DNA of 50,034 bases from a virus. Under the pieces are notes generated by a model. The model did no database searches. It was not told the DNA's origin and was given only the letters and a program-made list of their open reading frames with translations. Shown here piece after piece: positions 38,185 to 44,953 of this stretch (position 1 is the first letter of the stretch; each line of letters starts with the position of its first letter). Both the position numbers and the translations under genes were made by a program. The stretch covers positions 1-50,034 of IMG/VR virus record IMGVR_UViG_3300043466_003213; one strand, given 5' to 3'.

Positions 38185-38309
38185 GAAGACTCTCAAAACC
38201 ATTGTTTCTAAAAGAAAGTTCTCGTGGACCATCCAAGAGACTCTTCTCACGGAAAAAATCTCTTACCAATGACTCAGTATATAGTTTCTCTGGACCTAAG
38301 GAGGCCCTC

Positions 38310-38519
38310 ATGGAAAAACTATTGACCGCTCAAAATAAAGCAATCCTCGCATCGTATGCCCGCTCAGTACTCGGTGCAGGCGTTGCTACATACGTATCCA
38401 CCCAAGACATCAAGTTGACCTTGAATGCCTTGTGGGCGGCCGCTCTTCCCGTTATCATGCGATACCTCAACCCTGGCGACAAAGCTTTCGGTAAGGGCGC
38501 AGAAGTCTCGGAAGACTAA
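38310..38519 (+). CDS. Holin-like small membrane protein
   Basis: 69 residues from ATG 38310, with AAGGAGG 5 nt upstream; longer frames lack this site. KAILASYARSVLGAGVATYV and LNALWAAALPVIMRYL form two membrane-associated segments, followed by NPGDKAFGKGAEVSED, a tail typical of a group of actinophage two-helix proteins often called holins. It is distant from the endolysin, so a lysis role is only probable. Confidence 0.65.
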   Translation: MEKLLTAQNKAILASYARSVLGAGVATYVSTQDIKLTLNALWAAALPVIMRYLNPGDKAFGKGAEVSED

Positions 38520-38549
38520 ACCACACACAAAAGAAAGACAGTCACCTCC

Positions 38550-38867
38550 ATGACAGAGAAAAAGAAAACGCCGGCAAAGAAGACTTCTAAAGCTCCAGCC
38601 AAAAAATCAACGCCCGCGAAAAAAGCGCCAGCGAAGAATGCTCCTGCTAAGAAAGCTCCGGCGAAGAAGAAAGCACCAGCGAAGAAAGCAGCGCCTGCTA
38701 AAGCTCCTCAGGCTTTGACTGGCGCAGTTGCTCCTCAGACCAAGACATCAAATCCCGGTCACGAGAAGATTGTTCTTACAGTCGAAGCTCTCACGCCAGC
38801 AGCGATGCCTGAGCGAGCCGCAGAAGTAAAGAAACAAAGTTTCCTTAAGAAACTATTCAAACGCTGA
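38550..38867 (+). CDS. Histone H1-like Lys/Ala/Pro-repeat protein
   Basis: 105 residues. Residues 4-55 are repeats of the type AKKAPAK, like the tails of histone H1 and the C-terminal domains of actinobacterial HupB/Lsr2-associated proteins. Residues 55-105 are a short unique domain ending in basic KKLFKR. It probably binds DNA non-specifically; it may compact phage or host DNA. Transcript end marked by the following hairpin. Confidence 0.75.
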   Translation: MTEKKKTPAKKTSKAPAKKSTPAKKAPAKNAPAKKAPAKKKAPAKKAAPAKAPQALTGAVAPQTKTSNPGHEKIVLTVEALTPAAMPERAAEVKKQSFLKKLFKR

Positions 38868-38879
38868 GCTGCAAAGCTC

Positions 38880-38922
38880 GAGGGTTCGCCGGACATTGCC
38901 CTCTCCCGCCCGGCGGACCCTC
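38880..38922 (+). terminator. 13-bp GC-rich hairpin
   Basis: GAGGGTTCGCCGG (38880-38892) pairs with CCGGCGGACCCTC (38910-38922), with one T-G position and a 17-nt loop, 12 bp after the H1-like gene. No U-tract follows. Confidence 0.65.
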
Positions 38923-38946
38923 ACCCCAGTGTAAAGTGTACTTCAC

Positions 38947-39864
38947 ATGACAACAGCCTTAACTCCTTTCGATGACACTCCGGAGCCGGAGAAGCCCGAA
39001 ATCCAAATCGACGAGCCGGTCAATATTCGCCCGGTGCTCGCTGATCTTGGCATTGACGAAGTAGAGCGAGGCATCTGCCAAGACACATACGAAAACCGTG
39101 CAATTCTCCGCCGGCACAAAATGAGCTGGGACTCTGTTTACGCATCCAACGGAGTGCCTACAGGTCTCATTCAGGCTCGCTCTCCGGAGATGGATAAAGC
39201 TCGCCGGCACCTTAGTCTCGCGGAGAAAAAACCAATTCTCGTTGATCCGGAGCGTCCGAACTCAGACTACCTCACCGGCTATGATCTCCTCGCAGAAAGC
39301 GCCACAGACTACCTTGTGCCTCCTTGGGTGCTGGGCGCAACCAAATCCTATATAAAAGAACAAGAAGACGGATCACCTCCTAAAGGCAAGCGTCAACCGG
39401 CAGCAATGCCAGTTCGTTGCCGTGCAGTTAAAGACGACGGCATTCGCTGTATGCTCTGGTCTTCAGGACGCGCGAAAGACGACGGTTACTGCCGGGTACA
39501 TCTTGGGAGCATTCAACGTAAACCCGGCGAAGATATCGAGCGCGCAAGATCTAAACTTGTTCAGGCAGCTCCTTACGCCGTTGATGTTCTCGAAGATCTG
39601 ATGGAGAACGCAGCAAGCGAACCGATCCGCCTCAAAGCTTCAACAGAGATTCTTGATCGTGCCGGCGTTCGCGGCGGAATCGAGTTCGACGCAAACGTAC
39701 ACATCACAGACGGTCGCTCGCCAGCGCAGATCGTTGCCGAAAGACTTACGCGCTTAGCTTCTGGCGCAGCACAGATTACATCAATGCTGAACGAAGCTGG
39801 GATTGAACTCCCAACCAAAGACGATAGCGACATCGAAGATGCTGAAATCGTTGAGAAAGAATAG
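38947..39864 (+). CDS. Putative DNA-binding protein, possibly small-terminase-like
   Basis: 305 residues. An acidic N-terminus is followed by RPVLADLGIDEVERGICQDTY, then a Cys/His motif RCRAVKDDGIRC ... GYCRVH (about 158-185) that probably binds zinc. The block KLVQAAPYAVDVLEDLMENA then SEPIRLKASTEILDRAGVRGG is the signature seen in many actinophage proteins that include small terminase subunits and related DNA-binding proteins. No large terminase is in this window, so the call is tentative. Confidence 0.6.
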   Translation: MTTALTPFDDTPEPEKPEIQIDEPVNIRPVLADLGIDEVERGICQDTYENRAILRRHKMSWDSVYASNGVPTGLIQARSPEMDKARRHLSLAEKKPILVDPERPNSDYLTGYDLLAESATDYLVPPWVLGATKSYIKEQEDGSPPKGKRQPAAMPVRCRAVKDDGIRCMLWSSGRAKDDGYCRVHLGSIQRKPGEDIERARSKLVQAAPYAVDVLEDLMENAASEPIRLKASTEILDRAGVRGGIEFDANVHITDGRSPAQIVAERLTRLASGAAQITSMLNEAGIELPTKDDSDIEDAEIVEKE

Positions 39865-39871
39865 TATAATA

Positions 39872-40075
39872 ATGACCGCGGAGAAAATTAAGCAACTCGC
39901 AGAGGAGCTTGCAGGGCGTCTAAAAGATGACATTCATAAAGCAGGAAATCGAGAGTCGCACATTCGAGCATCAGCGCGCGCGAATGAAGCCGATCTTCTT
40001 CTACAAGGTCTGAATCAAATGTTTGATTCTTCTACAATTCAGGATGACGATAATGACAATATTCAAGAAAACTAA
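39872..40075 (+). CDS. Small charged protein of unknown function
   Basis: 67 residues from ATG 39872 (MTAEKIKQLAEELAGRLKDD); an upstream in-frame start overlaps the preceding gene by 62 bp and is not favoured. Helical and charged, with an acidic end (DDDNDNIQEN). A TATAAT (39865-39870) lies directly before the ATG. The 3' end overlaps the CHAP-like gene by 23 bp. Confidence 0.6.
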   Translation: MTAEKIKQLAEELAGRLKDDIHKAGNRESHIRASARANEADLLLQGLNQMFDSSTIQDDDNDNIQEN

Positions 40076-40850
40076 ATCAAACCTCAATCCTGACCGTGAC
40101 CGCTTCCTCGAGACGGTCCGATCACATCTCGGCTACAAAACTCGACCTTCCGGCCTGAGCGAGTTTGCAGTGCAGACGGGCTACAAAGGCGAGGCTATTC
40201 CTTGGTCCGGTGCGTTTCTAGATGTCTGCGCTCGTGATTCAAATGTATTCATGCCGGCATGCATTTACACACCGTCCGGCCTGGCGGAGTTTTCTGCAGA
40301 CGGACGGGTTGTTTCTACACCCGAACCAGGCGACATTGTTTTTTACTCGTTCCCGACGGCTGAACAATTTGGGATGCCCCATTGCGGCGTGGTAGCCAGC
40401 GCAGACGAGTTCGAGCAGACGGGCATGTTTTCTGCGATCGAAGCTCAAGTCAATTCAGGCCTGCCGAAGGCGTCACAAAGCAAGACGGGCATCTTTGAGA
40501 GAGTTCGCTGGAAATACGAAGTTATTGCGTTTGTTCGTCCAGATTTTTCACGCAGGCCTGCTATAGAAAAACAAAAAGAGCAGACGGACAAGGTTTTGAT
40601 CAAGCTCCGAAGCGTGCAGCCTGGTAGGCAGAACTCGAGCGTGCAGACGGTACAGAAAGCTCTGGCTCAAGTTGCCGGCTTGAAAAATGAAAACCCGACT
40701 GTGTTTGACGAAGCAACTCAGCTCGCGTACTCGAGGTGGCAGCGACAGATTGGTTTCGTGTACCCTGACTGTACTGGAGTACCGGATCGAGCAAGCTTGA
40801 GATTACTGGGAAAAATTTCCGGAATGTTCAGTGCAGATTCTGAAAACTAA
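40053..40850 (+). CDS. CHAP-like protein with the catalytic Cys position occupied by Ser
   Basis: 265 residues from ATG 40053, with AGGA 8 nt upstream; ATG 40044 is also possible. The order RFLETVRSHLGYKT ... PWSGAFLDVCARD ... PGDIVFYSF ... HCGVV follows the phage CHAP amidase/peptidase domain, in which PWC is expected: here W51-S52. H110 is retained. Residues 190-265 look like a peptidoglycan-binding-type domain (SVQTVQKALAQVAGL). It may be an inactive wall-binding protein or use Ser or C59. The DNA carries several copies of the GGCCTG/CAGACGG repeat. Confidence 0.65.
   Translation: MTIFKKTKSNLNPDRDRFLETVRSHLGYKTRPSGLSEFAVQTGYKGEAIPWSGAFLDVCARDSNVFMPACIYTPSGLAEFSADGRVVSTPEPGDIVFYSFPTAEQFGMPHCGVVASADEFEQTGMFSAIEAQVNSGLPKASQSKTGIFERVRWKYEVIAFVRPDFSRRPAIEKQKEQTDKVLIKLRSVQPGRQNSSVQTVQKALAQVAGLKNENPTVFDEATQLAYSRWQRQIGFVYPDCTGVPDRASLRLLGKISGMFSADSEN
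40152..40179 (+). repeat. Bipartite repeat copy 1
   Basis: GGCCTG (40152-40157), 15 bp, CAGACGG (40173-40179), inside the CHAP-like gene. Confidence 0.6.
40278..40303 (+). repeat. Bipartite repeat copy 2
   Basis: GGCCTG (40278-40283), 13 bp, CAGACGG (40297-40303); the shortest spacer of the set. Confidence 0.55.
40458..40488 (+). repeat. Bipartite repeat copy 3, degenerate
   Basis: GGCCTG (40458-40463) and AAGACGG (40482-40488), one mismatch in the right half; a lone CAGACGG lies at 40416-40422. Confidence 0.5.
40555..40587 (+). repeat. Bipartite repeat copy 4
   Basis: GGCCTG (40555-40560), 20 bp, CAGACGG (40581-40587). CTGCT and AGCAG beside the halves could pair. Confidence 0.65.
40618..40650 (+). 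repeat. Bipartite repeat copy 5
   Basis: AGCCTG (40618-40623), 20 bp, CAGACGG (40644-40650). Confidence 0.6.
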
Positions 40851-40862
40851 AGCTGATATAAT
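40843..40862 (+). promoter_or_regulatory. Early promoter P1
   Basis: AAAACTAAAG at 40843, TATAAT at 40857-40862. TAA 40848-40850 is the stop codon of the CHAP-like gene. Drives the wHTH gene at 40893. Confidence 0.75.
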
Positions 40863-40892
40863 GTAACTAACCTCACTACATAAGGAGACACA

Positions 40893-41381
40893 ATGACAGT
40901 AGTAAATAAGCGCACTCGCGTTAACAGCCAAGAAAAGACACGCAACGCAGTCCTTGCGACGCTAAAGCTTTCAGATCAGCCTTTGGTACTTAATGAAGTC
41001 CAAGCTCTTCTCGCAATGCGCGGCGTATCACTTCACGTAACATACGTTAGTGAAATTCTTAAGCAGCTTATTCAAGCCGGCAAAATTTCCCAGCGGAATG
41101 AAACGCCAGCCGAGCGAGTTGTTCGTTTCGGCAGACACGAGCCACGCGGCGCACATTTTAAAGCAGTGTACTTCTGGGGCGAGCCTGGCAAAGTTCCAGC
41201 ACGCACAAAAGTAAGCAACATACACATGACGGGTCGGATAGCAAAAAAGACACGCAGGCCTGCTAAGGCAGCTCGAGTGCAGACGGGCACTAAAATCACT
41301 GCCCGCGAAAACTTGAGTCTTATGACGCGTGTTGCTGAGCTTGAAGCTCAGATTGCTGAGATGCGCAAAATTATTGGCTAG
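40893..41381 (+). CDS. Winged-HTH DNA-binding protein
   Basis: 162 residues, with AAGGAG upstream. Residues 15-65 form a winged HTH (NAVLATLKLSDQPLVLNEVQALLAMRG ... YVSEILKQLIQAGKISQ). A basic linker follows (KKTRRPAKAARVQTGTK), then a C-terminal coiled coil (LMTRVAELEAQIAEMRKIIG) suited to oligomerisation. It is the first gene of the repeated-promoter region and is flanked and interrupted by bipartite repeat copies, so it is the best local candidate to bind one of the two repeated motifs. Confidence 0.75.
   Translation: MTVVNKRTRVNSQEKTRNAVLATLKLSDQPLVLNEVQALLAMRGVSLHVTYVSEILKQLIQAGKISQRNETPAERVVRFGRHEPRGAHFKAVYFWGEPGKVPARTKVSNIHMTGRIAKKTRRPAKAARVQTGTKITARENLSLMTRVAELEAQIAEMRKIIG
41257..41286 (+). 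repeat. Bipartite repeat copy 6
   Basis: GGCCTG (41257-41262), 17 bp, CAGACGG (41280-41286); encodes RPAKAARVQTG of the wHTH protein. Confidence 0.65.
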
Positions 41382-41389
41382 CGAACGCA

Positions 41390-41420
41390 GGCCTGCCAGG
41401 GAGCTTCCAAAAGCAGACGG
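41390..41420 (+). repeat. Bipartite repeat copy 7
   Basis: GGCCTG (41390-41395), 18 bp, CAGACGG (41414-41420), intergenic. The spacer holds GGGAGCTTCC, able to form a small stem. Confidence 0.7.
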
Positions 41421-41422
41421 AC

Positions 41423-41454
41423 AGCCTGCTAGGGGGCTCCCTAAAAGCAGACGG
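41423..41454 (+). repeat. Bipartite repeat copy 8
   Basis: AGCCTG (41423-41428), 19 bp, CAGACGG (41448-41454), directly after copy 7. The spacer AGGGGGCTCCCT forms a stem, and CTGCT/AGCAG could close it. Confidence 0.7.
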
Positions 41455-41470
41455 GTCGCTCTTGAGTTGT

Positions 41471-41476
41471 GATAAC
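41471..41476 (+). promoter_or_regulatory. Possible leaderless promoter
   Basis: GATAAC preceded by GAGTTGT, resembling the early promoter core without its AAAACTAAAG half; it ends 8 nt before the GTG at 41485. No Shine-Dalgarno site is seen. Confidence 0.4.
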
Positions 41477-41484
41477 GTGAACAC

Positions 41485-41748
41485 GTGATTCATCTTGCGC
41501 TGTACGTTGTTGAGGACGTCGAGGACGCTGCGCTCGCAGAGCGAAACGAGATCTTCGAGTTTGTCATTGATGGATCAGAATGCGAAAACTGCGGAATGGT
41601 GATTGGCCCATCGCTTGATGCATTCTTCCCATGCGTTGTGATCGTTGATACAGACGAAAAACTCGATGTTGATAGCTGGGCAATTTGCCTAGACTGTGCT
41701 GCACCTTTGATGTATCCCAATGAATGGGTTCTCAACCTCGAGCTGTAG
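41485..41748 (+). CDS. Small acidic zinc-binding protein
   Basis: 87 residues, GTG start. Cys pairs CENCGMVIG and CLDCAAP probably hold one Zn in a ribbon; the rest is acidic beta structure (FFPCVVIVDTDEKLDVDSWA). No family recognised. First small gene after the two intergenic bipartite repeats. Confidence 0.65.
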   Translation: MIHLALYVVEDVEDAALAERNEIFEFVIDGSECENCGMVIGPSLDAFFPCVVIVDTDEKLDVDSWAICLDCAAPLMYPNEWVLNLEL

Positions 41749-41753
41749 AGTAC

Positions 41754-41773
41754 AAAACTAAAGTTGTTATAAT
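41754..41773 (+). promoter_or_regulatory. Early promoter P2 (leaderless type)
   Basis: AAAACTAAAG at 41754, TATAAT at 41768-41773; the ATG at 41780 is only 6 nt past the -10, at the expected start of transcription. Confidence 0.8.
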
Positions 41774-41779
41774 GATTCC

Positions 41780-41986
41780 ATGCAGCCAAACATTAATCAT
41801 CACGCCAACATTCATACAACGCTCGTTACACCTGCGAAGTCTTTCACATGTGACATCGAAGGCGAATTCCGAGTAGTCTGCACCTGCGGAGTGCTCGGCA
41901 AGAACGTCGTCTTTGCCAGCAAAGATCTCGCAGAAACTGCGGCGGCACAGCACCGTGAATTCGGTGTAAAACTAAAGTCGTTATAA
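41780..41986 (+). CDS. Small protein with CxC motif, probably from a leaderless mRNA
   Basis: 68 residues, MQPNINHHANIHTTLVTPAK onward. FTCDIEGEFRVVCTCGVLGK suggests a metal site, and VVFASKDLAETAAAQHREFG is a helix typical of small phage proteins that follow a CxC zinc knuckle. Its last five codons (KLKSL) and stop lie inside the next promoter, the TAA being part of TATAAT. No family recognised. Confidence 0.65.
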   Translation: MQPNINHHANIHTTLVTPAKSFTCDIEGEFRVVCTCGVLGKNVVFASKDLAETAAAQHREFGVKLKSL

Positions 41987-41987
41987 T
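41968..41987 (+). promoter_or_regulatory. Early promoter P3 (leaderless type)
   Basis: AAAACTAAAG at 41968, TATAAT at 41982-41987, with CG for the usual TG of the extended -10; ATG 41995 is 7 nt after it. It contains the stop codon of the upstream gene. Confidence 0.75.
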
Positions 41988-41994
41988 AGCTTCC

Positions 41995-42159
41995 ATGGGA
42001 CTTCTCCAAGCATACGCTATCTACAAATACGGCAAAAGCCGGCAGAAGAAGCGTCAACGTTTAGAAGAAGAGTACTGGGAAGAGATCTGCGATCTCTGTG
42101 GCTTCGCTCGTGCACAGCACGCTCGCGACGCTCAAGAGACGTGCCCAACCTACAGCTAA
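41995..42159 (+). CDS. 54-residue charged zinc-knuckle-like protein
   Basis: ATG 41995 to TAA 42159: MGLLQAYAIYKYGKSRQKKR, then QRLEEEYWEEICDLCGFARA, then QHARDAQETCPTYS. A basic amphipathic helix is followed by CDLCG and a third Cys (ETCPTYS). The position between two copies of the promoter and the lack of a ribosome site point to leaderless translation. No family recognised. Confidence 0.65.
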   Translation: MGLLQAYAIYKYGKSRQKKRQRLEEEYWEEICDLCGFARAQHARDAQETCPTYS

Positions 42160-42177
42160 AACTAAAGTTGTTATAAT
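42158..42177 (+). promoter_or_regulatory. Early promoter P4
   Basis: AAAACTAAAG at 42158, TATAAT at 42172-42177. An ATG (42184) lies at the predicted transcription start, and a second in-frame ATG (42226) has the AAAGGAC ribosome site. Confidence 0.8.
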
Positions 42178-42225
42178 GATCTCATGCCGCAAGGCACAAC
42201 CTACAAAAAACGAAAGGACAATCCA

Positions 42226-42633
42226 ATGAGAAAACTCACTACTATCGAGGTGCATGGCGCTAAGATCGAGATCATGCCACGCGTCTACAGCGTTCACGAT
42301 CGACGCTCCGCGTACTCACAAGCTCCACGAATGTACGTCAGCGTTGCAGACGAGACTTTGTTTGACAACCTTGCCAATCGCAAGCGTCGTCCTTATAACG
42401 TCTACAAGACACTGATTCACGCGAGTGGCATCTCTGAGATTCTCGATCTCAGCCGCTTGAGCTGGTCCCAATACGCTGGGTGCACCTGCCCCTGCTCGCC
42501 GGGATTCATTCTCAATCGTCAAACACTCCGGTTCGAAGACGAAGTCTTTTTGAACTTTGATGTTTGGGTGACTCTCGAGTCTGCTCCTTCAGTTGATGAG
42601 CGAAAGGCGCCCCGCGTTCTCGCGGGCGTCTAA
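42226..42633 (+). CDS. Small protein of unknown function
   Basis: 135 residues from ATG 42226 (MRKLTTIEVHGAKIEIMPRV), preceded by the leader CGAAAGGACAATCCA shared with neighbouring genes. The in-frame ATG at 42184 would add MPQGTTYKKRKDNP and could be used from the leaderless end. One region has clustered Cys (YAGCTCPCSPGFIL). Beta-rich; no family recognised. Confidence 0.65.
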   Translation: MRKLTTIEVHGAKIEIMPRVYSVHDRRSAYSQAPRMYVSVADETLFDNLANRKRRPYNVYKTLIHASGISEILDLSRLSWSQYAGCTCPCSPGFILNRQTLRFEDEVFLNFDVWVTLESAPSVDERKAPRVLAGV

Positions 42634-42637
42634 GCTC

Positions 42638-42657
42638 AAAACTAAAGTTTATATAAT
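42638..42657 (+). promoter_or_regulatory. Early promoter P5
   Basis: AAAACTAAAG at 42638, TATAAT at 42652-42657; leader with CCAACCTACGAAAGGACA before the ATG at 42687. Confidence 0.8.
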
Positions 42658-42686
42658 AATCTCACCAACCTACGAAAGGACATATC

Positions 42687-42914
42687 ATGTCAACAGCAAC
42701 TTCAATCGACTCTCACGTCAGAGTCAAGGGCATCACTCCCAATGTGAAAATTATTGACTGGGGCAGTCGCATTACGCTTCGCATCGAAGTCGGCGATGCC
42801 AGCATGACCTGGTACCTCAACCCGCTCACAGACGAAGCAATTGGTGACTACACTCAGCGTGTCATCGACGCGCTCGGTGAAGTCAAAATTGACTTGGCCT
42901 CCGCCGAAAACTAA
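42687..42914 (+). CDS. Small acidic protein of unknown function
   Basis: 75 residues, AAAGGAC ribosome site. MSTATSIDSHVRVKGITPNV, IIDWGSRITLRIEVGDASMTWYL and a C-terminal helix (ALGEVKIDLASAEN). Beta-strand-rich and acidic. Its stop TAA is part of the following promoter. No family recognised. Confidence 0.65.
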   Translation: MSTATSIDSHVRVKGITPNVKIIDWGSRITLRIEVGDASMTWYLNPLTDEAIGDYTQRVIDALGEVKIDLASAEN

Positions 42915-42926
42915 AATTGTTATAAT
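42907..42926 (+). promoter_or_regulatory. Early promoter P6
   Basis: AAAACTAAAA at 42907, TATAAT at 42921-42926; TAA 42912-42914 ends the upstream gene. Drives the gene at 42958. Confidence 0.8.
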
Positions 42927-42957
42927 CATTTCACCAACTACAAAAGGACAACCTACA

Positions 42958-43356
42958 ATGTTTCAACACGCAACAATCACACACCGAGATCGCAAAGTCA
43001 CGATGGCGTTCGATGGCCCAGTGCTCCCACAAGAAAAGGACGACATTGACGTCTGGCACGAGCGTGTCAAGGTGTCATGCTCACACAACAAAGACAAGAA
43101 AGTCTACGAGGCGCATGTGTCTTGGTGCAAGGCATCACAACGTAATGGCTTCGCAATGGAGCAGACTGCGATCTTTACTGATCCGCACATTCTGATCTCT
43201 CGTGAGCCTGCGGCTCGCTTCAATGAAAACAAATTTGCAACTTTTTGTGCGCAGGTTCGATTGCTTTGCGCAGCTGCAGCAGCAGATCAGAATAATGTCA
43301 GCGCCGCAGCTGAACTCCTGCGTAAGGCAGAGAGCTACAACCTCGTGAAAAACTAA
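42958..43356 (+). CDS. Small protein of unknown function
   Basis: 132 residues from ATG 42958 (MFQHATITHRDRKVTMAFDG), with AAAGGAC upstream; a longer frame from 42841 overlaps the previous gene. The middle has HVSWCKASQRNGFAMEQTAIF and the C-terminus is an Ala-rich helix (CAQVRLLCAAAAADQNNVSAAAELLRKAE). Its stop lies inside promoter P7. No family recognised. Confidence 0.65.
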   Translation: MFQHATITHRDRKVTMAFDGPVLPQEKDDIDVWHERVKVSCSHNKDKKVYEAHVSWCKASQRNGFAMEQTAIFTDPHILISREPAARFNENKFATFCAQVRLLCAAAAADQNNVSAAAELLRKAESYNLVKN

Positions 43357-43368
43357 AGTTGTTATAAT
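43349..43368 (+). promoter_or_regulatory. Early promoter P7
   Basis: AAAACTAAAG at 43349, TATAAT at 43363-43368; supplies the stop codon TAA 43354-43356 of the upstream gene. Confidence 0.8.
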
Positions 43369-43390
43369 AATTCCATAACGAAAGGACAAA

Positions 43391-43657
43391 ATGAGCTATC
43401 AATTTATTTATGACGAAGAAGCGGTAATCCAAGACGCTGACATCGAAATGGCGCACGCCATCGCGCGAGGCAACTACCTTGCGGCCCTCGAGCGTCGCGG
43501 CATCTGCGTGCACGATAGCGTCGTGGGCGTTTCCGCCACAGGCGAGATCTTCTACCCTGGACAGGTCGGCCTTGTTGGTGACCAGCAGCGATGCCAGGGC
43601 TGTGGAGTAGTTTTCGAAAGCTTCGAAGACTGGTGCGACACAACCAGGAATCTCTAA
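43391..43657 (+). CDS. Small zinc-binding protein
   Basis: 88 residues, AAAGGAC ribosome site. An acidic N-terminal helix (DADIEMAHAIARGNYLAALERRG) is followed by ICVHDSVVG, a strand region, and CQGCGVVFESFEDWCDTT, which probably binds Zn. No family recognised. A stable hairpin follows the gene. Confidence 0.65.
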   Translation: MSYQFIYDEEAVIQDADIEMAHAIARGNYLAALERRGICVHDSVVGVSATGEIFYPGQVGLVGDQQRCQGCGVVFESFEDWCDTTRNL

Positions 43658-43669
43658 GCGGTGAGGTCT

Positions 43670-43692
43670 GCCGGCACCGAAATGGTGTCGGC
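43670..43692 (+). terminator. Hairpin before promoter P8
   Basis: GCCGGCACC (43670-43678) and GGTGTCGGC (43684-43692) pair with one G-U and a GAAAT loop. It probably separates the transcript from the next promoter unit. Confidence 0.6.
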
Positions 43693-43704
43693 GTGGCCCG
43701 CCTG

Positions 43705-43724
43705 AAAACTAAAGTTGTTATAAT
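43705..43724 (+). promoter_or_regulatory. Early promoter P8
   Basis: AAAACTAAAG at 43705, TATAAT at 43719-43724; leader with CTACTACAAAAGGACA before ATG 43755. Confidence 0.8.
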
Positions 43725-43754
43725 GATCTTACACCTACTACAAAAGGACAAAAA

Positions 43755-43946
43755 ATGACACACGCACTTGACGAAGTTATCTTCGAAAGCAAACTCACAG
43801 TCGGCGGTCTCGTCGACCTTATCAACTACATGGGCGACGACTCCGAAGACGTCATCATTCCTGAAGACCTTCGCATGATTCTTGAGACACGTCTCTCAAA
43901 CGCGGTACTTCAAGAAGTCTCAAGCTTTATCGAAGACTACTTCTAA
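43755..43946 (+). CDS. Small acidic helical protein of unknown function
   Basis: 63 residues, AAAGGAC ribosome site. MTHALDEVIFESKLTVGGLV, then an acidic DLINYMGDDSEDVIIPEDLR and a C-terminal helix (MILETRLSNAVLQEVSSFIEDYF). The next gene lacks its own promoter copy, so the two are probably on one mRNA. No family recognised. Confidence 0.65.
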   Translation: MTHALDEVIFESKLTVGGLVDLINYMGDDSEDVIIPEDLRMILETRLSNAVLQEVSSFIEDYF

Positions 43947-43992
43947 ACTAATACCTAATACACACAAATACGTACAGCAAAAGGACAAAATA

Positions 43993-44157
43993 ATGGAAAC
44001 AGCAAATAAAAAATACGTGGTAATTCACCTTCGCATAGACCAACAAATACCAGAAGACAAAGTTGACGAAACTATCAATCAATACATCGACGTACTTTCG
44101 CGCGCCGGTGGCGATTTGACGTGGAACTGTTGTGACTGGGACACGTTCGACGTCTAA
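43993..44157 (+). CDS. 54-residue protein of unknown function
   Basis: ATG 43993 (METANKKYVVIHLRIDQQIP), with AAAAGGAC upstream; the longer frame from 43882 overlaps the previous gene and is rejected. It ends GDLTWNCCDWDTFDV. It is the only small gene in this stretch without an upstream copy of the promoter core, so it is probably translated from the P8 transcript. Confidence 0.65.
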   Translation: METANKKYVVIHLRIDQQIPEDKVDETINQYIDVLSRAGGDLTWNCCDWDTFDV

Positions 44158-44176
44158 AAACTAAAGTTGTTATAAT
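44157..44176 (+). promoter_or_regulatory. Early promoter P9
   Basis: AAAACTAAAG at 44157, TATAAT at 44171-44176; leader with CACTACGAAAGGACACATC before ATG 44207. Confidence 0.8.
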
Positions 44177-44206
44177 AATCTTACACCCACTACGAAAGGA
44201 CACATC

Positions 44207-44578
44207 ATGGGAGACAGAGCAGTAATCGGATTCCAAAAGAGCAAGGAAGACATTCCAGTCTTTCTTTATGCACACTGGGGCGGCAGCGACAGATACGTCG
44301 ATGCGCAGCGCGCAGTCGAGGCAGCACGTCCTCGCTGGGACGACCCAGCCTACGCAACCCGGATTGGAATCTCGCAAATTGTCGAGAACTACTGGGCTGA
44401 GGAAACTGGGTTCGGAATCAGCGCCGGACACGACTCATTCGCACAGCCAGACTATGACGATGTCATTCTGATTAGCTGGGACGAGCGAGAGGTCTATGTC
44501 GTAAGTGCAGGCGACTCGCAGCACGTCACAGCGACGTTTTCATTCGAGCAGTTTACAACTATGCTCGCGATGAATTGA
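44207..44578 (+). CDS. Conserved-looking phage protein of unknown function
   Basis: 123 residues. MGDRAVIGFQKSKEDIPVFL with YAHWGGSDRYVDAQRAVEAA resembles a family of small actinophage proteins that begin MG(D/N)RA and carry an HW-G motif; the function is unknown. The middle has ENYWAEETGFGISAG and an acidic end (DYDDVILISWDEREVYVV). The fold is likely alpha/beta. Confidence 0.7.
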   Translation: MGDRAVIGFQKSKEDIPVFLYAHWGGSDRYVDAQRAVEAARPRWDDPAYATRIGISQIVENYWAEETGFGISAGHDSFAQPDYDDVILISWDEREVYVVSAGDSQHVTATFSFEQFTTMLAMN

Positions 44579-44597
44579 AAACTAAAGTTGTTATAAT
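44578..44597 (+). promoter_or_regulatory. Early promoter P10
   Basis: AAAACTAAAG at 44578, TATAAT at 44592-44597; leader with CCCGAAAGGACACATC before ATG 44630. Confidence 0.8.
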
Positions 44598-44629
44598 AAT
44601 CTTATCAACCTAACCCGAAAGGACACATC

Positions 44630-44953
44630 ATGGCCACCATGACAAAAACCACAACGACAGTTTCAACAGAGACTTTCACCGTACTAGACCCTTCAGCAGA
44701 AGCGCTGATTGCTCAGTTCAATGACGCGAAAGCCGCGATCAAAGCAGCTGAAGCACTGAAGCAAGAAGCTGAAGCCAAGCTTCGTGAAATGCTCGCCGGG
44801 CAAGACGTCGGCGTAATCAATGGCGTCGAGCGCGTAAAAGTTCAGCATCGCAATCTGACCAAGGTCGATCGTGAAATGCTGAAGCTCGCGTTCCCTGAAG
44901 CGCACGAAGCAACGCTAGTCGTCTCGAGTTACACAGTTCTTCAAACGAAGTAA
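44630..44953 (+). CDS. Coiled-coil protein, resembles recombination-associated phage proteins
   Basis: 107 residues. The helix ALIAQFNDAKAAIKAAEALK and EAEAKLREMLAG, followed by DVGVINGVERVKVQHRNLTK, resembles small proteins found beside YqaJ-type phage exonucleases (helix pair then a beta hairpin). No exonuclease gene is in this window, so the link is only a pattern match. Confidence 0.6.
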   Translation: MATMTKTTTTVSTETFTVLDPSAEALIAQFNDAKAAIKAAEALKQEAEAKLREMLAGQDVGVINGVERVKVQHRNLTKVDREMLKLAFPEAHEATLVVSSYTVLQTK

